Source: WLNJ01 sp037131165 (GTDB lineage: Bacteria > Actinomycetota > Thermoleophilia > Solirubrobacterales > Solirubrobacteraceae). Taken from it: a DNA stretch of 41,555 nt. Shown piece after piece: positions 24,625 to 32,124 of this stretch. The stretch spans positions 1-41,555 of the forward strand of contig JBAXRO010000011.1 in NCBI GenBank assembly GCA_037131165.1, written 5' to 3'. The translations under genes were made by a program, and so were the position numbers. Positions within the stretch are counted from its first letter, which is position 1. Each line of letters opens with the position of its first letter. The notes under the pieces are model-generated. The model saw nothing but the letters and a program-made list of their open reading frames with translations, made no database searches and was not told the origin of the DNA.

Positions 24625-26313
24625 ATGCCAAGTCACGACATACTCATAATCGGAGCCGGCCTCGCCGGTCAGCGCGCGGCCCTCGCGGCAGCCGAAAACG
24701 GCGCCACGGTCGCAATCATCTCGAAGGTCCACCCCGTCCGGTCGCACTCCGTTGCGGCAGCAGGCGGCATCAACGCTGCTCTGAATCCCGAGGATTCATG
24801 GGAGTCGCACGCGTTCGACACGATCAAGGGTTCCGACTACCTCGGTGACCAGGACGCGATCGAGGTCATGTGCAAGGAGGCACCGGACGAGATCCTCTGG
24901 CTCGAGCACGCGGGCGTCACCTTCCACCGCAACGACGTAGGCCAGCTCGGCACCCGGGCCTTCGGCGGCGCGTCACAGGCTCGCACCTACTACGTCGCCG
25001 ACATCACCGGCCAGGCGATCCTCCATGTCCTCTACGAACGGCTGATGAAGCACCACGCGCAGATCGACCGCTACGAAGAGTGGTTCACAACGGAGATCCT
25101 GCTCGACGATCAGGGTCACTGCTCCGGAGCTGTCTGCCGGAACATCAAGGACGGGCAGCTCGAGGTCTTCGACGCGAAGTCGGTGATTCTCGCCTCCGGA
25201 GGGGCGGGCCAGGTCTTCAAGCCGACCACCAACGCCCTGATCTGCACCGGTGACGGCATCGCCCAGGCCTACAAGGTCGGAGCGCCGCTGATGGACATGG
25301 AGATGATCCAGTACCACCCGACGACACTCGCCGAGAACGGCTTCCTGATCACCGAGGGAGCACGAGGCGAGGGCGCCCACCTCTACAACGCCCTTGGCGA
25401 GCGCTTCATGGAGAAGTACGCGCCCAATAAGCTCGAGCTCGCCTCCCGCGACGTCGTCTCCCGCGCCGAGCAGACCGAGATCCTCGAGGGTCGCGGCTTC
25501 CCCGACGGGACTATCGCGCTCGACATCACGAAGGTGCCGCGCAAGCGGACGCTCGAGGCGCTGCGCGAGATCGTCAACATCGGCCGTGATTTCGCCGGAG
25601 TCGACATCACCCGCGAGCCGATCCACATCAAGCCCGGGATGCACTACATCATGGGTGGCGTCAAGACCGACGTCGACGGCCAGACTCCGATTCCCGGCCT
25701 TTACGCCGCTGGCGAGGTTGCCTGCGTCTCGGTCCACGGAGGCAACCGCCTCGGAGCCAACTCGCTGCTCGACACGCTGATCTTCGGTCGCCGCTCGGGC
25801 GAGCACGCCGCCAAGCGTGCGCTCGAGGTCAGGATGCCTGAGAACAGCCGCGCCAAGCTCGCCGACACTCAGGCGCAGTTCGATTCGATCCTGGCCCGGG
25901 AGCCCGGCGGCCGTCGCATCAGCGAGATCAAGAACGAGCTGGGTGAGACGATGAACCAGTACTGCGCCGTCTACCGCGATCAGGATGGCCTCGAGAAGGC
26001 CCACGAGATCGTGCGCCGCCTCAAGGAGGAGGCCGAGGTGGCAGCGATCGACGACAAGGGGACCGTCTTCAATCAGGACCTCCTCGGAGCCGTCGAGCTC
26101 GACTACATGCTCGACGTCGCCGAATGCATCGTCGTCGCCTCGAAGGAGCGCAAGGAGTCGCGTGGAGCGCAGTTCCGCACCGACTTCCCCGACCGCAACG
26201 ACGACGAATGGCTGAAGCACATCGACGTCTCACGCAACGGCGGCGACGTCCCGCACGTCACCTACTCGCCGGTCACTATCACCAAGTGGGAGCCGCAGGA
26301 GCGGACTTACTAG
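24625..26313 (+). CDS. sdhA: Succinate dehydrogenase flavoprotein subunit
   Basis: Oxidises succinate to fumarate (or the reverse) and passes electrons to SdhB. The 562-residue protein has the FAD-binding GAGLAGQRAAL at residues 10-20 and His41 in RSHSVAAAGG, the residue that carries covalent 8-alpha-histidyl FAD. Substrate-site motifs are QYHPTTL, TEGARGEGAHL, SRDVVSRA and PGMHYIMGG, and the C-terminal FAD loop is NRLGANSLLD. No signal peptide is present, so it faces the cytoplasm. It is the first gene of sdhA-sdhB-sdhE, with 34 bases to sdhB. The direction in vivo (succinate oxidation or fumarate reduction) cannot be told from sequence; nearby mdh fits a TCA role. Confidence 0.95.
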   Translation: MPSHDILIIGAGLAGQRAALAAAENGATVAIISKVHPVRSHSVAAAGGINAALNPEDSWESHAFDTIKGSDYLGDQDAIEVMCKEAPDEILWLEHAGVTFHRNDVGQLGTRAFGGASQARTYYVADITGQAILHVLYERLMKHHAQIDRYEEWFTTEILLDDQGHCSGAVCRNIKDGQLEVFDAKSVILASGGAGQVFKPTTNALICTGDGIAQAYKVGAPLMDMEMIQYHPTTLAENGFLITEGARGEGAHLYNALGERFMEKYAPNKLELASRDVVSRAEQTEILEGRGFPDGTIALDITKVPRKRTLEALREIVNIGRDFAGVDITREPIHIKPGMHYIMGGVKTDVDGQTPIPGLYAAGEVACVSVHGGNRLGANSLLDTLIFGRRSGEHAAKRALEVRMPENSRAKLADTQAQFDSILAREPGGRRISEIKNELGETMNQYCAVYRDQDGLEKAHEIVRRLKEEAEVAAIDDKGTVFNQDLLGAVELDYMLDVAECIVVASKERKESRGAQFRTDFPDRNDDEWLKHIDVSRNGGDVPHVTYSPVTITKWEPQERTY

Positions 26314-26347
26314 TCCCCCGCGATCCCTCCGAACCACAGGACCACCG

Positions 26348-27679
26348 ATGCCCGAATACACACTCCGCCTCCGCCGCTACGACCCGGAATCGGGTGAAGC
26401 ACCGCGATTCGAGGACTACCAGGTCGAAATGGAAAGCCACCGCTCCGTGCTGGAGGCAATCCTTCAGGTCAGGGGCGAGCAGGACGGTTCGATCGGCGTG
26501 CGCTGCTCATGCCGTGCAGCCATCTGCGGCTCCTGCGGAGTCCGAAGCAACGGCAAGCCCGGACTGGCCTGCCACACCCACCTGAGCGAAGCCGCAGGGC
26601 GCAGCAAGGACGGCGACAACGTGATCGTCGTCGAGCCGATGGGCAACATGCCGGTGATCAAGGACCTGATCGTCGACATGGAGGAGGTCCATTGGAAGAA
26701 GATCCGCCGCGTCACTCCTTGGCTCGTCGGCAAAGAGCCGGTGCCCGAGCGCGAGTACATCGTCCCCCACGAGGCGATGGTCGACGTCACCCAGACGATG
26801 GCCTGCATCCAGTGCGGAGCGTGCGTCTCGGACTGTCTGACGATGGAGATGGACCCGGAGTTCATCGGCCCGGCGGCTCTCGCCAAGGCCTACCGCTTCG
26901 TCGGCGATCCCCGCGACGCCGAGCAGGAGCAGCGCCTGCTGGACCTGTCCGAGGACCCGCACGGAATCTACGACTGCACCCACTGCTTCCAGTGCATTGA
27001 GGCCTGTCCGAAGGGCGTCGCCCCGATGAGCCAGATCATGAGGCTCCGCAGGCGTGCCGGCAGCGACTTCGGGATCGACGACCGCAACAACGGCCACCGC
27101 CACGAGATGGCGTTCGTCAAGAACATCCGCAAAAACGGAATCCTCCACGAGGCCGACCTGCTGCCCGATTCGTACGGCGGCAAGTTCCATCCTCGGGCCG
27201 TGCCCGAGCTCATCAGCTCGCTGCCGGTCGTGCTCCGCGCCCTCAAGACCGGCAAGGTGACTCCGACCAAGGCACTGCTCCACCAGCACAAGGCCGACGA
27301 GGGAACGAAGCGCATCTTCGAGACGATCGAGGCCAAGGAACAGAGGCTCGAATACAACCTCTACATCTCCGGCAATGAGGACGACCTCGCCGACGATCCC
27401 GCCGACACAGCCGCACCCGCTGCGACGGCCACCGTGGTTGCCGTCGAGGAGACGATGACGGTCGAGGAGAACGGCGATGGAAGCGGCACCGTGACCGTCA
27501 CGGAGACCGTTGTCGAGGAGACCCCCGAGGGCACGGTTGTAGTCGAGGAGAAGGTCACCGACGAGATTTCGGCCGACGGTGAGGAAACTTTGACTGTCGA
27601 AGAGACAGTCGTCGAAGAGACAGTCGCGGAGGCAACCGAGACGGATGCCACCGGCGATCAAGGAGGAGAGCAAAAGTGA
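26348..27679 (+). CDS. sdhB: Succinate dehydrogenase iron-sulfur subunit, type E, with acidic tail
   Basis: Carries electrons from SdhA toward quinone. A plant-type [2Fe-2S] site is formed by C55, C60, C63 and C75. Two complete cysteine sets follow: C153-x2-C156-x2-C159-x3-C163 and C210-x2-C213-x2-C216-x3-C220-Pro. C213 occupies the place where classical SdhB lacks a cysteine, so the third centre should be [4Fe-4S], as in archaeal type-E enzymes. Residues 230-345 extend the protein in the manner of HdrC-like subunits. Residues 345-443 are a low-complexity tail of Glu, Val and Thr with repeated VEET units. At 443 residues it is far longer than usual (about 240-330). The sdhE GTG overlaps its stop. 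Confidence 0.92.
   Translation: MPEYTLRLRRYDPESGEAPRFEDYQVEMESHRSVLEAILQVRGEQDGSIGVRCSCRAAICGSCGVRSNGKPGLACHTHLSEAAGRSKDGDNVIVVEPMGNMPVIKDLIVDMEEVHWKKIRRVTPWLVGKEPVPEREYIVPHEAMVDVTQTMACIQCGACVSDCLTMEMDPEFIGPAALAKAYRFVGDPRDAEQEQRLLDLSEDPHGIYDCTHCFQCIEACPKGVAPMSQIMRLRRRAGSDFGIDDRNNGHRHEMAFVKNIRKNGILHEADLLPDSYGGKFHPRAVPELISSLPVVLRALKTGKVTPTKALLHQHKADEGTKRIFETIEAKEQRLEYNLYISGNEDDLADDPADTAAPAATATVVAVEETMTVEENGDGSGTVTVTETVVEETPEGTVVVEEKVTDEISADGEETLTVEETVVEETVAEATETDATGDQGGEQK
27661..27668 (+). promoter_or_regulatory. sdhE: Ribosome-binding site of sdhE
   Basis: AGGAGGAG lies seven bases before the GTG at 27676, inside the last codons of sdhB. It is a near-perfect Shine-Dalgarno despite the overlap, pointing to efficient independent initiation. 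Confidence 0.85.
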
Positions 27680-28593
27680 AGGTCGCCTACTGGCCCGGCT
27701 GCGTAAGCCGAGGCTTCACCCCGGAGCTCCACGGCTCAATGCAGGCCGTAGCCCCGCTTCTCGACCTCGAACTCGTCGAGATCGACCGCGCGTCATGCTG
27801 CGGCGCCGGAGTCATCGCCGAGCACAACCAGGAGCTCGCCGACACGCTCAACGCCCGCACCTTCGCTCTCGCGGCAGAGACCGGCGAGCGGCTGATGATG
27901 AACATATGCTCGACCTGCCAGGGCGCCCAGAGCGAGTGCCAGGAGCGGCTCGACGCCAGCGCCGAGTACCGCGACGAGGTCAACTCGACCCTCGAGGCCG
28001 AAGGCCTCGCTTACGAGAAGGGCCTGGTCACCAACAAGAACTTCCTCTGGCTGCTCGTCGAGGAAATCGGCCTGGAGAACCTCAAGAAGAAGGTCAAGCG
28101 CCCGCTTACCGGCCTCAAGGTCGGGCCGTTCTATGGCTGCTACATCGTCCGGCCGACCGACAGGCTCGGTATCGACGAGGAGCACCCTCGTGACCAGTAC
28201 ATGCAGGACCTGATCGAGGCCCTCGGCGGCACCGTGATCGACTACGCGGGCATCTACAAGTGCTGCGGCTTCCCGATCATCACGATGAACAAGAAGGCCT
28301 CACTGAAGATGGCCGGCACGCACCTCGCTGACGCAGCCGACGCCGACGCCGACTGCCTCGTCGTTCCGTGTCCGCTCTGCCACCTCAATCTCGACCTCCA
28401 GCAGCCGCTGGCGACCGCCGAGATCGGCCGCGACGTTTCGATGCCCGTCCTGCACCTCCCGCAGCTCGTCGGCCTCGCTCTCGGACTCGACCCGAAGGCC
28501 CTCGGGATGAACAAGCACGTGGTCAAGCCGACCTCGGTGATCGACTGGTCGACCGCTGTCGTCGGTTCCGCCCCAGCGGGCGGCGGCTGGTAG
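27676..28593 (+). CDS. sdhE: SdhE/HdrB-like subunit with two CCG domains
   Basis: Replaces the cytochrome b anchor in type-E succinate:quinone reductases. The 305 residues hold two cysteine-rich CCG domains. The first is C9, C41-C42-Gly and C78-x2-C81; the second is C155, C196-C197-Gly and C232-x2-C235. This fits the CX31-39CCGX33-36CXXC pattern that in HdrB builds a non-cubane [4Fe-4S] cluster. No membrane span is present, so the complex would attach peripherally and reach quinone through this subunit. (The symbol here means the type-E subunit, not the unrelated FAD-assembly factor SdhE.) No sdhC or sdhD anchor gene follows; a terminator does. Confidence 0.9.
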   Translation: MKVAYWPGCVSRGFTPELHGSMQAVAPLLDLELVEIDRASCCGAGVIAEHNQELADTLNARTFALAAETGERLMMNICSTCQGAQSECQERLDASAEYRDEVNSTLEAEGLAYEKGLVTNKNFLWLLVEEIGLENLKKKVKRPLTGLKVGPFYGCYIVRPTDRLGIDEEHPRDQYMQDLIEALGGTVIDYAGIYKCCGFPIITMNKKASLKMAGTHLADAADADADCLVVPCPLCHLNLDLQQPLATAEIGRDVSMPVLHLPQLVGLALGLDPKALGMNKHVVKPTSVIDWSTAVVGSAPAGGGW

Positions 28594-28615
28594 GACAAGC
28601 CGATCAAGAGCAGTT

Positions 28616-28646
28616 CCAAGGCCCGCGCAAGCGGGCCTTTCTCTTG
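28616..28646 (+). terminator. Rho-independent terminator of sdhABE
   Basis: AAGGCCCGC-GCAA-GCGGGCCTT, a 9-bp stem with a stable GNRA-type loop, is followed by TCTCTT. It lies 25 bases after the sdhE stop and also faces the converging hicB gene. Confidence 0.9.
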
Positions 28647-28661
28647 GCCGGAGGAGGGCGA

Positions 28662-28874
28662 TCAGGCAGCTACGCGGCCTGCCACCGTGCGCGGCTCGGG
28701 GACCGGCTCACCGCGCTCCCGGATGAATTCAAGGTGAGCGGCCATTGCCTCTCGCATGTTCCTCTCGACCTCCTCGCGAGTTTCACCAAGCGCGAACACG
28801 CCTTCCACATCAGGGCTCAGTGCTCCCCAAGCTCCGTCCTCAGCCTGTTCGTAGATCACCAGATAATCGGTCAT
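28662..28874 (-). CDS. hicB: HicB-family antitoxin, short form
   Basis: HicB neutralises the HicA RNase. The 70-residue protein is the partial RNase H-like fold of the family: DYLVIYEQAEDGAWGALSPDVEG at the N-terminus (positions 3-25), the ETREEVERNMREAMAAHLE helix, then a REGEPVPEP-type end. It lacks the C-terminal ribbon-helix-helix or HTH domain that longer HicB proteins use to repress their own promoter, so autoregulation would have to work differently. The ATG overlaps the hicA stop (ATGA). The longer open frame upstream overlaps hicA and is not credible. Confidence 0.85.
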   Translation of the reverse strand: MTDYLVIYEQAEDGAWGALSPDVEGVFALGETREEVERNMREAMAAHLEFIRERGEPVPEPRTVAGRVAA

Positions 28875-29071
28875 CGCAAGTCCTTGATCTCGGTTTGCCT
28901 TCGAATGGCCGCGAGCGTTCCTGTCGGAACTGTAGCCGAGTCTTTCCCTGCAACCGTGATGCTTCGGGATCCATCCCGACTTACCCAAGTCTCGTGAGAA
29001 CCCGACTGCCGAGCCTTCTTCCAACCCGCCCGAACCAGCGCCCGGCGAACCTCCCTGTATTTTCTCGCCAC
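28871..29071 (-). CDS. hicA: HicA-family mRNA interferase toxin
   Basis: HicA toxins are small double-stranded-RNA-binding-fold RNases that cut mRNA. From GTG 29071 the protein has 66 residues, the usual size: REVRRALVRAGWKKARQSGSH (catalytic His26) and then ITVAGKDSATVPTGTLAAI with the family's VAGK-x-(5-7)-GTL signature. Another in-frame GTG at 29110 would add 13 residues; neither has a convincing Shine-Dalgarno. The toxin-first order and ATGA overlap with hicB are typical of hicAB. The pair lies between the sdh terminator and the hairpin behind asd, a small insertion in otherwise housekeeping DNA. Confidence 0.85.
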   Translation of the reverse strand: MARKYREVRRALVRAGWKKARQSGSHETWVSRDGSRSITVAGKDSATVPTGTLAAIRRQTEIKDLR

Positions 29072-29165
29072 CGTGTCGAGCTTGACTCGGCGGCACACAC
29101 GGGTCAGCACGCAAACGCAAGGAAACTGCCCCGACGGCTTGACAGGAGGGCAACGCAGGCCCGCC

Positions 29166-29185
29166 GCGGGCGCGGCTGCGCCCGC
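29166..29185 (-). terminator. Hairpin 3' of asd
   Basis: A perfect 8-bp GC stem (GCGGGCGC/GCGCCCGC) with a 4-base loop lies ten bases beyond the asd stop codon. No U-tract follows, so intrinsic termination is uncertain. Confidence 0.45.
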
Positions 29186-29194
29186 CCCAGCTGC

Positions 29195-30202
29195 CTAAAG
29201 GCCGCGCTCGACCAACAGCTCCGCAAGCTGAACGGCGTTCGTCGCTGCGCCCTTGCGCAGGTTGTCGCCGACGATCCAAAGATTCAGCGAGCGCTCGGCG
29301 CTCTCGTCCACCCTGATCCGACCGACCAGCACGTCGTCCCGACCACTGCCGTCGATCGCCATCGGATACACGCCCTTGCCTGGGTCGTCGACGACCGTCA
29401 CGCCCGGGGCATTGGCCAGAAGGGCGCGGATGTCATCGGGCGAGGCCTGCTCGACCGTCTGCAGGTTGACCGACTCGGAATGGCCGTTCATCACGGGCAC
29501 CCGGGCGCAGGTTGCGGTGACCCTGAGGTCGGGCCGGCCGAGAATCTTGCGGCTCTCGGCGATCATCTTGCGCTCTTCCGTCGTGTAGTCGTCGCCGTCC
29601 TTGAAGGTCTCGACCTGCGGGATGACGTTGAAGGCGATCCGGTGCGGGTAGACGGAAGCCGGCTGCGGCTGATCGCCTCCAAGGAGGGCCCGGGACTGGT
29701 CCTCGAGCTCGGCAACGGCCTTCACGCCGGTACCCGAGACTGCCTGGTAGGTCGAGAAGACGAGGCGCTCGATGCCGAACCGCTCGAGGATCGGACCGAG
29801 CACGACCATCGCTTGCATGGTCGAGCAGTTCGGATTGGCGACGATGCCCTGATGCGAAGCGAGGGCGTCGGGGTTGACCTCGGCGACGACGAGCGGGACG
29901 TGGTCGAACGGCCGCCAGTAGGAGCTGTTGTCGACGACCACCGCTCCGGCCGCGACGAACTTCGGACCCCACTCCTGCGAGACGCCCGATCCGGCGCTGA
30001 ACAGGGCGAGGTCGAACCCGGAGAGATCAGCGGTCCCGATGTCCTCGACCACGTGGCCCTCGACCTCGTTGCCGGCCGAGCGAGCGCTCGCCAACGCGAC
30101 GATCTCGGACGCGGGGAATGACCGCTCCCTGAGCAGCCTCAAGATGTTCCTCCCCACGGCGCCGGAGGCTCCGACGACCGCGACTCTCGGGTGCTCGCTC
30201 AA
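29195..30202 (-). CDS. asd: Aspartate-semialdehyde dehydrogenase
   Basis: Reduces aspartyl-4-phosphate to aspartate semialdehyde with NADPH, the branch point to lysine/diaminopimelate, threonine and methionine. The 335 residues contain GASGAVG for NADP at 11-17, the catalytic Cys126 in NPNCST, and the substrate-site region around VPVMNGHSES. The start is TTG at 30202, overlapping the lysC stop (TTGA); there is no ATG or GTG near that keeps the first beta strand. Translation therefore probably depends on coupling to lysC, and the two enzymes of the same pathway are made together. Confidence 0.96.
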   Translation of the reverse strand: MSEHPRVAVVGASGAVGRNILRLLRERSFPASEIVALASARSAGNEVEGHVVEDIGTADLSGFDLALFSAGSGVSQEWGPKFVAAGAVVVDNSSYWRPFDHVPLVVAEVNPDALASHQGIVANPNCSTMQAMVVLGPILERFGIERLVFSTYQAVSGTGVKAVAELEDQSRALLGGDQPQPASVYPHRIAFNVIPQVETFKDGDDYTTEERKMIAESRKILGRPDLRVTATCARVPVMNGHSESVNLQTVEQASPDDIRALLANAPGVTVVDDPGKGVYPMAIDGSGRDDVLVGRIRVDESAERSLNLWIVGDNLRKGAATNAVQLAELLVERGL

Positions 30203-31461
30203 CGGGCAGCTCCGTGAGGCACCTCGGCGGAGTCGTCCGATTGACCGAGGTCGAAGGCGGCGTGCAGCGCACGGACCGCGTCAGCCACTCGATCGGCAGA
30301 GACCACGCACGAGATCTTGATCGGCGAGGTGGAGATCATCTCGATGTTGATTCCCTCGCCGCCGAGAGTGCGGAATACGGTCGCAGCGACCCCCGGGTGC
30401 GAGCGCATACCCGCCCCCACGACCGAGACCTTGCCCATCGCCTCGTCCCAGGCAATCCGCTCGATCCCCTGATCGGAGACCACGCTCTCGAGCGCAGTGC
30501 GGGCGTCACGCAGGTCCTCGGCTGCGACCGTGAAGCTCATGTCGGCCTTGGCGCCCTCGCTCTCGGGCTCGTTCTGGATGATCATGTCGACGTTCACCCC
30601 AGCGTCGGCCAGGGCGCCGAAAACGGCACCTGCGACTCCCGGGCTGTCGGGGACCCCGATCAGCGTCACTCTCGCTTCGCTGGTCGAATGGGTCACTGCT
30701 GTGATCAACGGGTTCTCCACTGTGTCCTCCTCCGTGACGACAATCGTGCCGGGACTCTCTTCGAACGATGAACGGCAGTGGATCCGCACGCCGTGGGTGC
30801 GTGCGTATTCCACAGACCTCAACTGCAGGACCTTGGCCCCCGAAGAGGCCATCTCGAGCATCTCCTCGAAGGAGACCGTCGAAAGCTTGCGTGCATCGGG
30901 AACGATGCGCGGATCGGCGCTGAAGACGCCGGCAACGTCGGTGTAGATCTCGCAGACCGAAGCCCCGAGAGCGGCTGCCACCGCGACGGCCGTCGTGTCG
31001 GAACCACCCCGACCGAGGGTCGTCACGTCGCGGTTGGTCGAAACACCTTGGAAGCCTGCGACGAGGACGATGTGGTCGTCGTCGAGCGCCTCGCGGATCC
31101 GGTCGGCCCGCACGTCGAGGATGCGGGCACGGGTGTGCGACTCGTCGGTAACGATTCCCGCCTGCGAGCCGGTCAGGGAGATGGCGTCGTGCCCGAGGTC
31201 GCGGATCGCCATCGCCGCCAGCGCGCAACTGATCCGCTCGCCGGTCGAGAGGAGCATGTCCATCTCGCGGGGGTCCGGAGCCTCGGAGACCTCCGAGGCC
31301 ATCTCGAGCAGCTCGTCGGTCGTGTCGCCCCGGGCAGAGAGCACGGCGACCACCCGATGCCCTGCTTCGCGCTGGGCAACGATGCGCTTGGCGGCGGCCT
31401 TGATCCGGTCCGAGTCGGCGACCGACGAGCCCCCGAACTTCATGACGAGTGTGTTGGGCAT
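30199..31461 (-). CDS. lysC: Aspartate kinase
   Basis: Phosphorylates aspartate, the committed step of the aspartate-family amino acids. The 420 residues have the kinase signature KFGGSSV at 8-14, STGERIS near 72, GFQGVS and the GRGGSDTTAVA substrate loop. Two ACT domains (from about 262 to 405) bind the feedback inhibitor; SPGVAGAVFGALADAGVNVDMI belongs to the first. The architecture matches the lysine/threonine-inhibited actinobacterial enzyme, but which effector acts here is not visible. No Shine-Dalgarno is found; TACCCT stands nine bases before the ATG. Confidence 0.96.
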   Translation of the reverse strand: MPNTLVMKFGGSSVADSDRIKAAAKRIVAQREAGHRVVAVLSARGDTTDELLEMASEVSEAPDPREMDMLLSTGERISCALAAMAIRDLGHDAISLTGSQAGIVTDESHTRARILDVRADRIREALDDDHIVLVAGFQGVSTNRDVTTLGRGGSDTTAVAVAAALGASVCEIYTDVAGVFSADPRIVPDARKLSTVSFEEMLEMASSGAKVLQLRSVEYARTHGVRIHCRSSFEESPGTIVVTEEDTVENPLITAVTHSTSEARVTLIGVPDSPGVAGAVFGALADAGVNVDMIIQNEPESEGAKADMSFTVAAEDLRDARTALESVVSDQGIERIAWDEAMGKVSVVGAGMRSHPGVAATVFRTLGGEGINIEMISTSPIKISCVVSADRVADAVRALHAAFDLGQSDDSAEVPHGAAR

Positions 31462-31470
31462 CAGTGACGC

Positions 31471-31476
31471 AGGGTA
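31471..31476 (-). promoter_or_regulatory. -10-like TACCCT before lysC-asd
   Basis: TACCCT ends nine bases before the lysC ATG at 31461, in the 51-base gap after recR. It suggests a separate leaderless promoter for lysC-asd. Confidence 0.4.
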
Positions 31477-31512
31477 CCCGTCCCGGGCAGGGGTTTGACT
31501 GCCGGACCCCGG

Positions 31513-32118
31513 TCAGGCGCCGATCGACCGGCGCCCTGTCATCGCGCGCCCGAGGGTCAGTTCATCGGCGTACTCGAGGTCGGCTCCGACCGGCAGCCCG
31601 CTCGCCGGCCGCGTCACGGACATGTCGGGCCACCGTCGCCTCAGCTCGGCCGCGATGTGGAGCGCAGTCGCCTCGCCCGTGGTCGTCGGATTCGTGGCGA
31701 TGACGACCTCGGTGACTTCGGAGTCGGTCAGCCTTGAGTACAGCTCCGCGACGTGGAGATCTTCCTCGTCGACCCCGTCCATCGGCGACAGCGCCCCGCC
31801 GAGCACGTGGTATCGCCCACGGAATTCGCCGGTCCGCTCGATCGGGTAGACGTCCTGGGACTGCTCGACGACGCAGATCACGCTCTCGTCCCGACGCTGA
31901 TCGAGGCAGATCGGGCAGCGCGGACCCTCGGCAAGGTCGAAGCAGACCTCGCACTCCCCGATCCGCTCGCGCACCTCGACGATTGCCCCGGCAAGGGCGG
32001 CTGCCTGCTCGGGCGGAGCCCGGAGCACATGGAAGGCAAGGCGAGTCGCGGTTCGTCCACCGACACCGGGCAGGCGCGAGAACTCGGTGATCAGGCGTTG
32101 GATCGAGTCCGGGTACAC
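31513..32118 (-). CDS. recR: Recombination mediator RecR
   Basis: With RecO (and RecF) it loads RecA onto SSB-coated single-stranded gaps. The 201 residues have the helix-hairpin-helix LPGVGGRTATRLAFH at 16-30, the zinc finger C56-x2-C59 ... C68-x2-C71, and a TOPRIM domain (VVEQSQDVYPIE onward, including EVVIATNPTTTGEATA). The GTG start lies six bases after the dnaX stop. The dnaX-recR pairing is widely conserved. Confidence 0.96.
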   Translation of the reverse strand: MYPDSIQRLITEFSRLPGVGGRTATRLAFHVLRAPPEQAAALAGAIVEVRERIGECEVCFDLAEGPRCPICLDQRRDESVICVVEQSQDVYPIERTGEFRGRYHVLGGALSPMDGVDEEDLHVAELYSRLTDSEVTEVVIATNPTTTGEATALHIAAELRRRWPDMSVTRPASGLPVGADLEYADELTLGRAMTGRRSIGA

Positions 32119-32124
32119 GGCAGA

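Noticed and set aside
24973..26220. Open frame of 415 codons antisense to sdhA
   Set aside because: Shadow frame; sdhA carries all catalytic and FAD motifs.
28875..29279. Longer HicB frame
   Set aside because: The extra part lies in another frame over hicA and has no HicB similarity.
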